The translations under genes and the position numbers were made by a program. The notes under the pieces are model-generated. The model was not told the DNA's origin and did no database searches. It saw nothing but the letters and a program-made list of their open reading frames with translations. 64,000 nucleotides of DNA from HXMU1420-13 sp963691715 (GTDB lineage: Bacteria > Bacteroidota > Rhodothermia > Balneolales > Balneolaceae), in assembly GCA_963691715.1 (NCBI GenBank), contig OY829281.1, forward strand, positions 2,170,001-2,234,000, read 5' to 3'. Shown here in pieces: positions 1-9,235 of this stretch (position 1 is its first letter; every line of letters starts with the position of its first letter).

Positions 1-2194
1 ATCCCAGGCGGGGTTCCAGCGGTTATTGGTTTTGAGGTAGGTGCGCACATTCTCCCGCTGCCGACCCAGCTCAGCGCGCACCTGCTCGTGCAACCCCTGT
101 ATGGCAGGGGTGTAGGCCTGCGGGAAATACCGCTCTAAAACTAACAATTCTGGCGAAACATAAAACAAATCTCCTTGGTGTTCGAAGCGCTGGCGCAAAA
201 GCTGCTCTAGCCGGATATAGTCGCCCTGCAGCTGGGCACACTGTGATTGGTAGAGCGCGTACTGTACGTCCTCGGCTCCACCTATTAGCCACTGTGGAGA
301 AGCCTCTGCAAAACGGCATACCGCGCGGGTAAGCACCTCCGCTTGAGCGGTGTCTCCGCTTCTTGATAGAAGCACCGCCAGTTGATAGGCTTTGTCAATA
401 CTAGCCTTAGAAGGCATAGACAAAGTCGCCTCAAACAACTCCGGATCAAACTCCCGGTAGAAAGGTAACACCCTAGCAATGTTCCCTGTAGCTAAGCCGT
501 AGAGGTATAATCCGGTAAATTCTACTGCAACCAAAGGCTGTGCACCCGATTGTTCATAGAATTCCAGTACATCGCGCTCATAATCAGTAAAGTCCCCGAT
601 ATAATTATTATAGAGTGCAACAGCTTCTCTGTAGCGATTACTTTCTTTGAACTTTTGTTGCAGCTCCTGGTAATAAAAACCCGCAAGACGGTCGTCTTCT
701 AGTGTAGCAGAAAAAAGAGTACCTCCTTGTAATGAAAGAAGAAACGTTGGATTTATTGCTAGCGCCATATCGACATATTGCAGCGCTGTATCCAATCGCC
801 CAAAAGGAGGGCTCACTTTAAACATTGCATGATTATAATAAGTATTCAAAAAATTGGGATTGATGCGTAGGTTCTTCTGGTGGTAGTACTCCGCTTCCTC
901 ATAATTGCCTTCTATAGCACTCGCCCACGCTCTATTTACAATCGTAAAGGGATTGAGTGGGTCTATTTCATACGCAGTTTTATAGAATAAAATTTGCTTT
1001 CTGGGTTCATTTAATCTTTCAAAGTTATACATCAAGCCCAACCAGTTGTATACATCGGTAAGGTTTGGATTTAAAGCAACACTACGTTCCAACGCTTCTA
1101 TGGCAGATTTAAATTTTCCATCATCTAATTGATACAATCCCAATGCGGCATAGCCTTCTGCTAAATTTGGATCCATCCCCAGAGCCTGATCTATTTGGCG
1201 CTTCATTAGTGCTTGGGTCTCTTCAAAGGGAATATTACCATAGACCCTTTGCAAATTATATGCTATGGCTAGGCGCCCGTGGGCACTAGCAAAGCCCGGA
1301 TCCATGCGCAGGGCTTCTTTGTAGAGTTCAATAGCAGCTACAATCTCATCATAGTTTCTATTTACCACCAACTGGTTGGCTTTTAGGTAGGTCTGATAGG
1401 CTTCAATATCTTGGGTGGGAGCGGCCTGCAGCTGCGCCTGCTCCTCGGGCAGCAAACGCACCTTCAACTCTTGCAGCACCTGCCGAGCTATCTCCTCCTG
1501 AATATCAAAGATGTTGTTGGTGGTAAGCTCGCGGTCATAGCTCTGGCTCCACATGTGAAAGCCGTCCCCCCGCTTTACGCACGCTGCCTCCTAAAATATG
1601 ATTCACCCCAAGCTGCTCGCCTACCAATGCTATATCTGTAATCTCTCCCTTAAACTTAAACGAAGAGGTTCTTCCAGCTACCTTAATCTTCTTCAACTTG
1701 GCTAGGGCATTCAACAGTTCTTCCGACAGCCCATCTGAGAAATATTCTTGATCTCCTTCTGCAGACATATCCGCAAATGGAAGCACGGCAATAGAGGCTG
1801 CCTCGGGGGTGGAAATGTCTTGTTCAATAAGCGTAGATTCTGCAAAAAATACCCGCTCCACCAGTAGAAATACTACGGCCACAGAGAGCACTCCAATAAT
1901 TACTCCGTTAAGTTTCTTCCCTGTTTGACTCCTAATGGATACCTGCTGTTCTACCTCCACCGATTTCTTAATCCCGTCTGGGGTGAGTTCAAAGGCCCAC
2001 GCAAAAATCAAGGCCAGTGGAAAGCCAATAACTATAAGGCTTATAATAAATTGAACCGTCCATTTTGGAAAATCAAAAACAGGGAATACAGAGGTCGCAA
2101 TTTGTATAATCAACCAACCCGCAATGGCGTAGGCTGTAGCTACCTTGAATAAATTCCTTCGTTTAAGTTCTTCAATCAGCTGTGGTAGATTCAT
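1..2194 (-). pseudogene. Membrane-anchored FlgO/TPR regulator, frameshifted and running off the window edge
   Basis: The first 219 codons (2194 to 1535) start MNLPQLIEELKRRNLFKV, contain three hydrophobic segments, then a FlgO-like domain (SIAVLPFADMS, YFSDGLSEELLNAL, GGSVRKAG). This frame then stops at 1535. A second frame begins exactly there: from about 1573 down to position 1 it reads DGFHMWSQSYDREL, NIFDIQEEIA and then a long TPR region without stop. Family members carry about 12 residues (RxRITxQL type) between the GSVRKAG and DGFHxWS motifs, which are missing here, so a deletion of about 35-40 bp, not a multiple of three, is the simplest explanation. Such proteins (relatives of the non-catalytic parts of CyaD-like cyclases) sit in the inner membrane with cytoplasmic or periplasmic TPRs; the ligand is unknown. 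The 3' end lies outside the window. Base composition is GC-richer than its neighbours. Confidence 0.8.
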
Positions 2195-2534
2195 GGGTGG
2201 TTCTGAAAGTATTTATTTGTACGAAAGATCTTATATAGTTTTTTAATTACACAAATTAATAATTATAACATCAATACTAATATGTACCCTTTACTCATGT
2301 TAAAGACTATAAGTCTAATTAAATTAATTAAATTGTTAAAAAAATCGAATTATTAAAAATAAATTAATTTAGCATTAGGTGCAGAACACAAAACATTATT
2401 AGAAATAACAAAACAATAGCCTTGCAAATTAATTTTTAGCTATGGTTAATACTTATAGAACAACTTAAATTTTGGTATAAATTAAATTATCATCTAAGTT
2501 TCTCTTCTTAATCATTTTTTTGATAGATTTTGTT
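2195..2534. other. AT-rich intergenic region
   Basis: About 340 bp of very AT-rich sequence separate two genes transcribed away from each other (the TPR regulator and the glucokinase-like gene), so promoters for both must lie here. I see no ORF, RNA gene or convincing palindrome in it. Confidence 0.6.
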
Positions 2535-3287
2535 ATGAAATTATTAGGAATAGATGTTGGTGGTTCTGGTATTAAAGGAGCCATCGTTGATACAAAAAAA
2601 GGTGTGTTACTTACTGATCGATACAGGATTGAGACACCTCAACCTGCCACTCCAAATGCAGTAATCCAAACAATAACAAAAGTAATTGCTTACTTTGACT
2701 GGAAAGGTGGAGTTGGAATCGGATTCCCAGCCGCAGTAGTAAACGATGTTGTTCGTACTGCTTCCAATATCGATAAAAGCTGGATTGGCATTAATGCTGC
2801 ATCAGAAATAGAGCAAGAAACTGGCTGTGCTACCCATTTAGTAAATGATGTAGATGCCGCAGGCTTTGCAGAAATGAAATTTGGGGCTGGAAAAAAAGAG
2901 AAGGGTGTTGTACTGATTGCTGCTTTCGGGACAGGCATAGGCACAGCAATTTTCAACAAAAAAAAATTACTCCCTAATACCGAACTAGGACATATTTATT
3001 TAGAAAATACAATAAAAGGCGAAGATTATGCTGCGCATTCTGTTCGGGAAAAGAACGATATGGATTTTGAAACTTGGGGAAAGCGAGTTAATATTTATTT
3101 GTCCCATCTCGAAAAATTATTTTATCCCAACCTTATCATAATTGGAGGAGGGGTTAGTAAAAAATTCGATGATTTTGAGCCTTATCTAAATTTGGAAACT
3201 CCTGTTGTACCTGCTCGAAATCGTAATCATGCTGGAATAATTGGTGCTGCCCTAGCTGCCAAAAACGCTCATCATACGAACGTATAA
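2535..3287 (+). CDS. ppgK: ROK-family polyphosphate glucokinase-like kinase
   Basis: Cytoplasmic sugar kinase of the ROK fold, most like polyphosphate/ATP glucokinases, which phosphorylate glucose to glucose-6-phosphate. Visible motifs: N-terminal phosphate-binding LGIDVGGSGIKGAIVDT, catalytic NDVDAAG (Asp after Asn), second phosphate loop AAFGTGIGTAIF, the LPNTELGH segment typical of the PPGK branch, and IIGGGVSKK near the C-terminus. About 250 residues, the usual PPGK length. I start it at ATG 2535 (MKLLGIDVGG), because the upstream TTG at 2520 adds five residues not expected in the family. The stop is two bases before the next gene, so the two are co-transcribed. A diverged paralogue lies at 11734-12477. 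Glucose versus another hexose, and polyphosphate versus ATP use, cannot be read from sequence. Confidence 0.85.
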   Translation: MKLLGIDVGGSGIKGAIVDTKKGVLLTDRYRIETPQPATPNAVIQTITKVIAYFDWKGGVGIGFPAAVVNDVVRTASNIDKSWIGINAASEIEQETGCATHLVNDVDAAGFAEMKFGAGKKEKGVVLIAAFGTGIGTAIFNKKKLLPNTELGHIYLENTIKGEDYAAHSVREKNDMDFETWGKRVNIYLSHLEKLFYPNLIIIGGGVSKKFDDFEPYLNLETPVVPARNRNHAGIIGAALAAKNAHHTNV

Positions 3288-3289
3288 GC

Positions 3290-4168
3290 ATGAAAAACAT
3301 ACTATTATTCATTGTTCCTACACTAATTTGGGGCAGTACTTGGTATGTTATAAAATTTCAAGTTGGCGATGTGGATCCTATGTTATCCGTTTCCTACCGT
3401 TTTTTGTTAGCGGGAGTAATTATGTTAATAATAGCTCGATGCTTAAACCTACCTTTATCTTTCAGCAAAACGGAACATGGCTTTATTTTGCTTCAAGGGG
3501 TTTTGATTTTTGGGATTAATTATTGGTTATTTTATATCTCTGAACTTTACTTAACCAGTGGTTTAGTGGGGCTAATTTTTTCACTGCTTGTTATTTTTAA
3601 TATTGTAAATGCTCGCATTTTCTTAAAAAATGAACTAGAAGTAAAGGTCATTGCTGGCGGTATTTTAGGTTTAATGGGTACTGTCCTCGTGTTTTGGGAT
3701 GATTTAAAAATTTTTTCATGGGAAGATGGAAAACTACTTGGAATAACTCTAGCCATTGGTGGTACCTTGATTGCATCGTTAGGAAATATAACCTCAGCAA
3801 GAAATACCAAAGCAGGTATTCCTGTAATTTCTTGTAATGCCTATGGAATGACTTATGGCGGACTAACTATGATGCTAATCGCCCTTATTTCGGGAAAAAA
3901 TCTTGCTTTTGCCGTTACTACTGAATATATAACTTCCTTGGCATATCTCACCATTTTTGGTTCTATCATTGCTTTTGGCGCATATCTCACCTTGGTTGGA
4001 ACCATTGGTGCGAGCAAAGCAGCTTATGTTAGTTTAATCACTCCTGTTATTGCTTTACTATTATCAACCTTTTTAGAGGATTATACATGGTCAGCTGTAA
4101 CTATATTAGGGGTACTTTTTATTTTGATTGGTAATACCATCGCTTTGTATAAAGCTCAAGGGAAGTAA
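3290..4168 (+). CDS. EamA/DMT-superfamily transporter
   Basis: Inner-membrane permease of 292 residues with about ten hydrophobic helices, arranged as two EamA repeats of five. The start MKNILLFIVPTLIWGSTWY is characteristic: the helix-1 signature W-G-S-[TS]-W is seen in many EamA proteins. The second half repeats the pattern and ends in a helix with LFILIGNTIALY. Family members export amino acids, nucleosides or other metabolites; the substrate here is not predictable. It follows the glucokinase-like gene after two bases and probably shares its mRNA. Confidence 0.85.
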   Translation: MKNILLFIVPTLIWGSTWYVIKFQVGDVDPMLSVSYRFLLAGVIMLIIARCLNLPLSFSKTEHGFILLQGVLIFGINYWLFYISELYLTSGLVGLIFSLLVIFNIVNARIFLKNELEVKVIAGGILGLMGTVLVFWDDLKIFSWEDGKLLGITLAIGGTLIASLGNITSARNTKAGIPVISCNAYGMTYGGLTMMLIALISGKNLAFAVTTEYITSLAYLTIFGSIIAFGAYLTLVGTIGASKAAYVSLITPVIALLLSTFLEDYTWSAVTILGVLFILIGNTIALYKAQGK

Positions 4169-4234
4169 ACTTAATTTAAAAGTTAGGGTACAAAAAACTC
4201 TAAATGCATATCTGGTATGGATATTCAATGGGGT

Positions 4235-4275
4235 TTAGCTTTGTGTTTTACATTCTTTGCTTATGCCAAAGCTAA
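4235..4275. repeat. Inverted repeat between transporter and TPR gene
   Basis: TTAGCTTTG (4235-4243) is repeated as its reverse complement CAAAGCTAA (4267-4275), separated by 23 bases; flanking GG and CC extend the symmetry imperfectly. There is no T-run after it, so a simple intrinsic terminator is unlikely. Its ends (GTTTAG / GCTAAC) resemble those of the cassette-like repeats at 22.6-26.1 kb, but no gene cassette is evident here. Confidence 0.45.
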
Positions 4276-4315
4276 CCATCCGTAAATAGGTAAAACGTAA
4301 ATTAAAAAGATACTA

Positions 4316-5380
4316 ATGATTAAAAAGATGAATGTATTGGTTCTAATGCTATTAATGACATCGTTAACATTAGCCCAAACTTTTGAAAATGGAGTTAAAA
4401 AATTCGAATCAAAGGATTATTCTTCGGCTGAAAAATCTTTTCTTAAACTGCTAGTATCAGAAAAAAATAATTCTGAGCTTTATTACTATCTCGGAAGAAT
4501 TGCATTTGAGCGTAATGAGTTCGATGACGCTAACAAGCAATTTGAAAAAGCTATAGAATTAAATTCAAATAATTCTAAATATCATATGTGGATGGGGCAT
4601 TCATTCGGAAGGAAAGCAATGGGTGCATCTATCCTTAAACAAGCTGGATATGCTCGTAAATGTAAAAAATACTATGAAAAAGCTGTTGAATTAGATCCAT
4701 ATAATATTGAAGCTAAAGAAAGTATACTGGAGTTTTATCTCCAGGCACCAAAAATAATAGGTGGTGGTAGAGAAAAAGCTGAATTTCAAGCAAATGAAAT
4801 AAAAAAAATTGATGTAATCTCTGGCATTGCAGCTTGGGGAAAAATTTACTCTTATTACAAAGAAACTGAAAAGGCTGTAACTCATTTTACATTAGCTATT
4901 CAACATCATCCTGAAGAAATGATTCCTTACTACGGGCTTTTTAATTTATATTATAGTATGGGTGATTATATTGAAGCGGCCGATATTGCAACCCAACAAT
5001 TAGAAATTAATGACACTACTGCTGTAATACATTATAACCTTGGGAATGCACAACAACGGTCTGGAATGTATGAGCAAGCTTTAGATAGTTATTACAAAAC
5101 ACTTGAATTAGATGAAAATTATAATCAAGCTCTCTATCAAATTGGTAGATTAGCAGCAATTTCGGGTAAGTACTTAGATATTGGTAAAAAAAATCTCTAC
5201 AGGTTTATTTCATTAAGTACTACAATGGGTGATTCTTGGTTAGCATGGGCTTATTATCGTTTAGGTGGTATTGAAGAACATTTAAATTCTAATGCAAATG
5301 CTATAACCTCTTATCAACAGGCACTTAAACTTAATAAGGATTTCGAAGAAGCTAAAAAAGCGCTGAACGCATTACAATAG
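4316..5380 (+). CDS. Secreted or periplasmic TPR-repeat protein
   Basis: A protein of 354 residues with an N-terminal signal peptide (MIKKMNVLVLMLLMTSLTLA, likely cleaved before Q21). The mature part is built of tetratricopeptide repeats: regularly spaced units such as YYYLGRIAFERNEFDDA, YNLGNAQQRSGMYEQALD and YQIGRLAAISGKY. TPR domains act as protein-binding scaffolds; no catalytic motif is present and the partner is unknown. The gene overlaps the end of hutG by nine bases in convergent orientation, so it is not part of the hut operon. Its composition matches its neighbours. Confidence 0.75.
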   Translation: MIKKMNVLVLMLLMTSLTLAQTFENGVKKFESKDYSSAEKSFLKLLVSEKNNSELYYYLGRIAFERNEFDDANKQFEKAIELNSNNSKYHMWMGHSFGRKAMGASILKQAGYARKCKKYYEKAVELDPYNIEAKESILEFYLQAPKIIGGGREKAEFQANEIKKIDVISGIAAWGKIYSYYKETEKAVTHFTLAIQHHPEEMIPYYGLFNLYYSMGDYIEAADIATQQLEINDTTAVIHYNLGNAQQRSGMYEQALDSYYKTLELDENYNQALYQIGRLAAISGKYLDIGKKNLYRFISLSTTMGDSWLAWAYYRLGGIEEHLNSNANAITSYQQALKLNKDFEEAKKALNALQ

Positions 5381-6331
5381 CTCAGCTACTAGCATCCCTG
5401 CTAACTTAGCAGTGCGGTTATCTTGGTCGTAGTTGGGGTTTAATTCACATACATCAGCACTTAATAGTTTCCCTGATTTTTTTACTATAGAGATTACATC
5501 TAACGCATGTTGAAGTTGAATACCATGCCAAGCGGGCGCACTCACCCCAGGTGCGATAGATACATTAAATACATCCAAACAAATGGTTAAATAGATATGG
5601 CTTCTATTCTCAATAAATCGTTGCACTTTTTCTAACGACGTTACATCTCCTCTTATCACTTGTTGATTGGTATTGTATTGAACATTCCATTCTTTGGCGG
5701 TATGAAAAAGGGAGGAAGTATTGTTATGTTCATTTAAACCATGAACAAAGTACGTTACATCCATTGTTTTAGATCTTGAATCTTCTAATGCTTGTAAAAA
5801 TGGAGAGCCTGAATGTGCTCCATGTTCATAAGGCCGAAGATCAAAGTGTGCATCAATATTTAGTATTCCTAATTTTGCTTCTGGTTTATGATTTTGTAAA
5901 AATGAGGAAATTCCTAAATAATGACCAAACGCTGTTTCATGGCCACCACCAATTACGATGGGTTTTTTGTTGTGGTTTAGCAATGATCTAACTGCTTTTC
6001 CTAACTGTATGTGTGCTTCATCCAAGTCGAATCCATTTGGGTGGATGGTTCCCACATCTATAAACCCTTGCCTTCCATTTCTCCAACTTAAATTTCCTAC
6101 TGTAGATCTGAAATGATTTGGTGCAGCTGCAGCCCCAATTCTTCCTTTGTTTTTTGCTACACCAATATCACATCCAAAGCCTAAAAGAGCAACCTCATTA
6201 CGCTTATCTAGATCCTTAAGAGATACACATTTTACCACTTGATGCCATCGAAAAGTACGTTCATTTCCATTAGAATCGATTCTTCCAGTCCATAACCCAG
6301 GATCAGTTTCAATGTACGTGGTATTATTCAT
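5372..6331 (-). CDS. hutG: Formimidoylglutamase (arginase superfamily)
   Basis: Last step of histidine degradation: N-formimidoyl-L-glutamate is hydrolysed to glutamate and formamide in the cytoplasm. The binuclear-metal fold is recognisable from GGGHETAFGH, NIDAHFDLRP and APGVSAPAWHG. In the last metal site the usual arginase-family DxD appears as ICLD, so the first Asp is Cys; the second Asp is kept. 319 residues is a normal family length. Its start codon overlaps the end of hutI by eight bases, placing it fourth in the hutHUIG operon. The assignment rests on motifs plus operon context; a broader ureohydrolase would be the alternative. Confidence 0.9.
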   Translation of the reverse strand: MNNTTYIETDPGLWTGRIDSNGNERTFRWHQVVKCVSLKDLDKRNEVALLGFGCDIGVAKNKGRIGAAAAPNHFRSTVGNLSWRNGRQGFIDVGTIHPNGFDLDEAHIQLGKAVRSLLNHNKKPIVIGGGHETAFGHYLGISSFLQNHKPEAKLGILNIDAHFDLRPYEHGAHSGSPFLQALEDSRSKTMDVTYFVHGLNEHNNTSSLFHTAKEWNVQYNTNQQVIRGDVTSLEKVQRFIENRSHIYLTICLDVFNVSIAPGVSAPAWHGIQLQHALDVISIVKKSGKLLSADVCELNPNYDQDNRTAKLAGMLVAELL

Positions 6332-7568
6332 GATGGATAAAAGCTTGCCCTATGGCACTGTAAGAGGGTGTTAATTGACCTTGTTGATAAAAGATAGTTC
6401 TAAAATCATTCGTCTCATATATATTGAATTGAGCTCTTTTACCCACTTCAATCGAAGTTGAATCAATACGCAATGCATGTGCAGCTCTTGTTGTAATTCC
6501 AACAAGCGTTTCTGCAATGGTTAATTTTTCTGACGCTCCTAACAATGAAGCTAGGGTTACTAAATCTCCCATTGGAGCAGAACCTGGATTCCAATCACTT
6601 GCAATAGCTAAACAAGCGCCGGCATCTAATAGTGCTCGAGCAGGGGCATATTGCATTCCAAGCCCAAGAGAAGCACCTGGCAATGCAACAGCTACGGTAG
6701 TTGAGTTTGCAAATGCGGCAATACCATGTTCATCTGTGTATTCTAAATGATCAGCAGAAACACACTTTAGTTCATTAGCTACTTTTCCACCCTCAGAGTG
6801 AAATTGATCCACATGCATAGTAACGTGAAACCCTAATTTCTGTAACTCGATTATATAATCCCTTGCTTCATCCGTTGTAAATGCTCCTTCTTCAACAAAA
6901 ATATCAGCCCGATGAGCAAGTTCTTCTTTTTGAATGATTGGGATTACTTGCTCTAACAGCATATTTAGATATTGGGTATTACTACCTGTAAAATCTTTTG
7001 GTTTGATGTGGGCTCCAAGAAATGTTGGGATCAAGGTTGCAGCGGTATCTCTATTAGCCGCTTTGATTGCTCGCAACATTTTAAGCTCATCATCAACCGT
7101 TAACCCATATCCAGATTTTACTTCGATTACTGATATTCCTCGCCTAAGGTGCTTATTAACTCTATCAACTATCCCTGCAATTAACTGTTCTTGGTTAGCT
7201 TCTCTGGTGGCATTAACGGTAGTCATTATCCCACCTCCTGCAGCTGCTATTTCTAAATATGATTTTCCAGCTACCCGTGAAGCATAATCATTAACTCGGG
7301 TACCAGCCCAACATATATGGGTGTGACAATCAACATATGATGGAAGGGCCACCCAGGGATTATTATCGGGAGACACCGTAAAAATATTTCTATACTTTTG
7401 TAGGAGTAGTGAATAATCATCTATTTCTTTGATGATTCCGTCTTCAACCACTATCCCAGTATTTCTTTTTACATGGATATGTTCATCAGCAATGGCTCCA
7501 TGAGTTTCCAACTGGCTTAATGATATTAGCTCACTAAATGGGCCATATAGTGTTGGGTGATTCATCAA
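6324..7568 (-). CDS. hutI: Imidazolonepropionase
   Basis: Third enzyme of histidine degradation: hydrolyses 4-imidazolone-5-propanoate to N-formimidoylglutamate. Amidohydrolase-superfamily protein of 414 residues; the metal site is visible as DCHTHICWAG, MHVDQFHSEGG, SADHLEYT and ASDWNPGSAPMGD, and the family segment IEVKSGYGL is intact. The start codon overlaps the end of hutU by four bases, which suggests translational coupling. I kept the ATG at 7568; the next codon is also ATG. Cytoplasmic. Confidence 0.95.
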   Translation of the reverse strand: MMNHPTLYGPFSELISLSQLETHGAIADEHIHVKRNTGIVVEDGIIKEIDDYSLLLQKYRNIFTVSPDNNPWVALPSYVDCHTHICWAGTRVNDYASRVAGKSYLEIAAAGGGIMTTVNATREANQEQLIAGIVDRVNKHLRRGISVIEVKSGYGLTVDDELKMLRAIKAANRDTAATLIPTFLGAHIKPKDFTGSNTQYLNMLLEQVIPIIQKEELAHRADIFVEEGAFTTDEARDYIIELQKLGFHVTMHVDQFHSEGGKVANELKCVSADHLEYTDEHGIAAFANSTTVAVALPGASLGLGMQYAPARALLDAGACLAIASDWNPGSAPMGDLVTLASLLGASEKLTIAETLVGITTRAAHALRIDSTSIEVGKRAQFNIYETNDFRTIFYQQGQLTPSYSAIGQAFIHHE

Positions 7569-9235
7569 ATTAAGATGTTATGATCGCTTCCAACCTGTGT
7601 GGCAATATCATATCCAGCATCATGATGGCGATAGATACCCATTGCTGGGTCGTTATGAAGTACCCGTTGTAGGCAACGCTCTGCTCTATCGCTTCCATCC
7701 GCAACAACCACCATTCCTGCGTGTTGACTATAGCCCATGCCTACTCCTCCACCATGATGAAAACTAACCCATGTTGCTCCACCACTTGCATTGGAAAGTA
7801 AATTCAGTAACGGCCAATCGCTCACAGCGTCGGTTCCGTCTAACATCCCTTCCGTTTCTCTATTTGGTGATGCTACTGAACCACAATCAAGATGGTCGCG
7901 CCCGACGACGATGGGTGCGCTAACTTTACCTGTTCGAACTAAATCATTAAATATTTTTCCCGCTTTTTCTCTTTCCCCTAAGCCCAACCAGCATATTCTA
8001 CATGGTAAGCCTTGAAAAGCAACTTTTTCTTGGGCTTGTTCTAACCAATTTATTAACGGTTTGTTATCTGGGAAAGCATCCATTAAGGCCTGATCCGTTG
8101 TATGTATATCTTTTGGATCGCCAGAAAGAGCCGCCCACCTAAATGGTCCTTTTCCTTCGCAAAATAAAGGACGAATATATGCAGGTACAAAACCAGGGAA
8201 ATCAAACGCATTTTCTACTCCACCTTGTTCAGCATATGCTCTTAGATTATTTCCATAGTCGAAGGTTATAGCACCTCGATCCTTCAACGTTAGCATGTGC
8301 CGTACATGCGTAGCCATAGATTCAATGGTACATTGTTCATATTTTTTAGGATCATTTTTCCTTAAGGTCAGCGCTTCTTCAAAACTCATTCCTGCTGGTA
8401 CATATCCGTTTAACGGATCATGCGCTGAAGTTTGATCAGTCAAAATGTCTGGAGTAATGTTGTCTTTGATTAATTGTTCGAGTACTTCCCCAATATCTCC
8501 TACCAATCCAACCGATATATTTTCTTTGTTTGCCTTAGCTTTTAAAACCCAATCCATTGCCTCATCATATGAATGAGTTATTCGATCGATATATCTTGTT
8601 TTAATTCTTTTCTCGATGCGTGTAGGATCAATATCTACTCCTAAAAAAGTAGCTCCAGCCATAGTTGCCGCCAAAGGTTGAGCACCCCCCATACCACCAA
8701 GACCACCCGTTACTAATAATTTTCCACGCAAGTCGCTTTGAAAATGTTTTTGCCCACAAGCAACAAAGGTTTCATAGGTTCCTTGTAAGATGCCTTGAGT
8801 GCCAATATAGATCCATGAACCAGCAGTCATTTGACCGTACATCATTAATCCACGTTCCTTCAAATCGTTGAAATGATCCCAAGTTGCCCACTCAGGTACT
8901 AAATTGGAATTCGCGATAAGTACTCTTGGTGCTTCTGGGTGAGTTCTAACAACTCCAACTGGTTTTCCTGATTGAACCATCAAACTGTGGTTTTCATCTA
9001 GAGTTAATAGTACCTCTATGATCTTTTCTAAGGCAGCACGATTTCTTACTGCCTGTCCATTTCCTCCATAAACAATAAATTCATCGGGATTTTCAGCAAC
9101 TTCTGAGTCTAAATTATTAAGAAGCATGCGAATAGCAGCTTCGGTTTGCCAATTTTTGGCATGCAATACAGAGCCTGTAGGTGCTTTGTAGTTAGGATGT
9201 GATGCATAGATGTTAAGAAATTCGGAATAGTCCAT
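7565..9235 (-). CDS. hutU: Urocanate hydratase
   Basis: Second enzyme of histidine degradation: adds water to urocanate to give imidazolonepropionate, using tightly bound NAD+ as electrophile. Near the N-terminus is the family segment ASHPNYKAPTGS; the NAD-binding region GGLGGMGGAQPLAATMAG and the active-site Cys region GLPCRICWLGLGERE are intact. About 556 residues, normal for the family. There are two in-frame ATGs, 9247 and 9235. I prefer 9235 because GGAGA lies a few bases upstream of it and the resulting N-terminus (MDYSEFLNIYASHP) fits the family. It overlaps the end of hutH by 23 bases. Confidence 0.95.
   Translation of the reverse strand: MDYSEFLNIYASHPNYKAPTGSVLHAKNWQTEAAIRMLLNNLDSEVAENPDEFIVYGGNGQAVRNRAALEKIIEVLLTLDENHSLMVQSGKPVGVVRTHPEAPRVLIANSNLVPEWATWDHFNDLKERGLMMYGQMTAGSWIYIGTQGILQGTYETFVACGQKHFQSDLRGKLLVTGGLGGMGGAQPLAATMAGATFLGVDIDPTRIEKRIKTRYIDRITHSYDEAMDWVLKAKANKENISVGLVGDIGEVLEQLIKDNITPDILTDQTSAHDPLNGYVPAGMSFEEALTLRKNDPKKYEQCTIESMATHVRHMLTLKDRGAITFDYGNNLRAYAEQGGVENAFDFPGFVPAYIRPLFCEGKGPFRWAALSGDPKDIHTTDQALMDAFPDNKPLINWLEQAQEKVAFQGLPCRICWLGLGEREKAGKIFNDLVRTGKVSAPIVVGRDHLDCGSVASPNRETEGMLDGTDAVSDWPLLNLLSNASGGATWVSFHHGGGVGMGYSQHAGMVVVADGSDRAERCLQRVLHNDPAMGIYRHHDAGYDIATQVGSDHNILI

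Noticed and set aside
71..479. Short minus-strand ORFs at the left edge
   Set aside because: They lie in other frames of the TPR regulator, whose own frame is open and conserved through this stretch.
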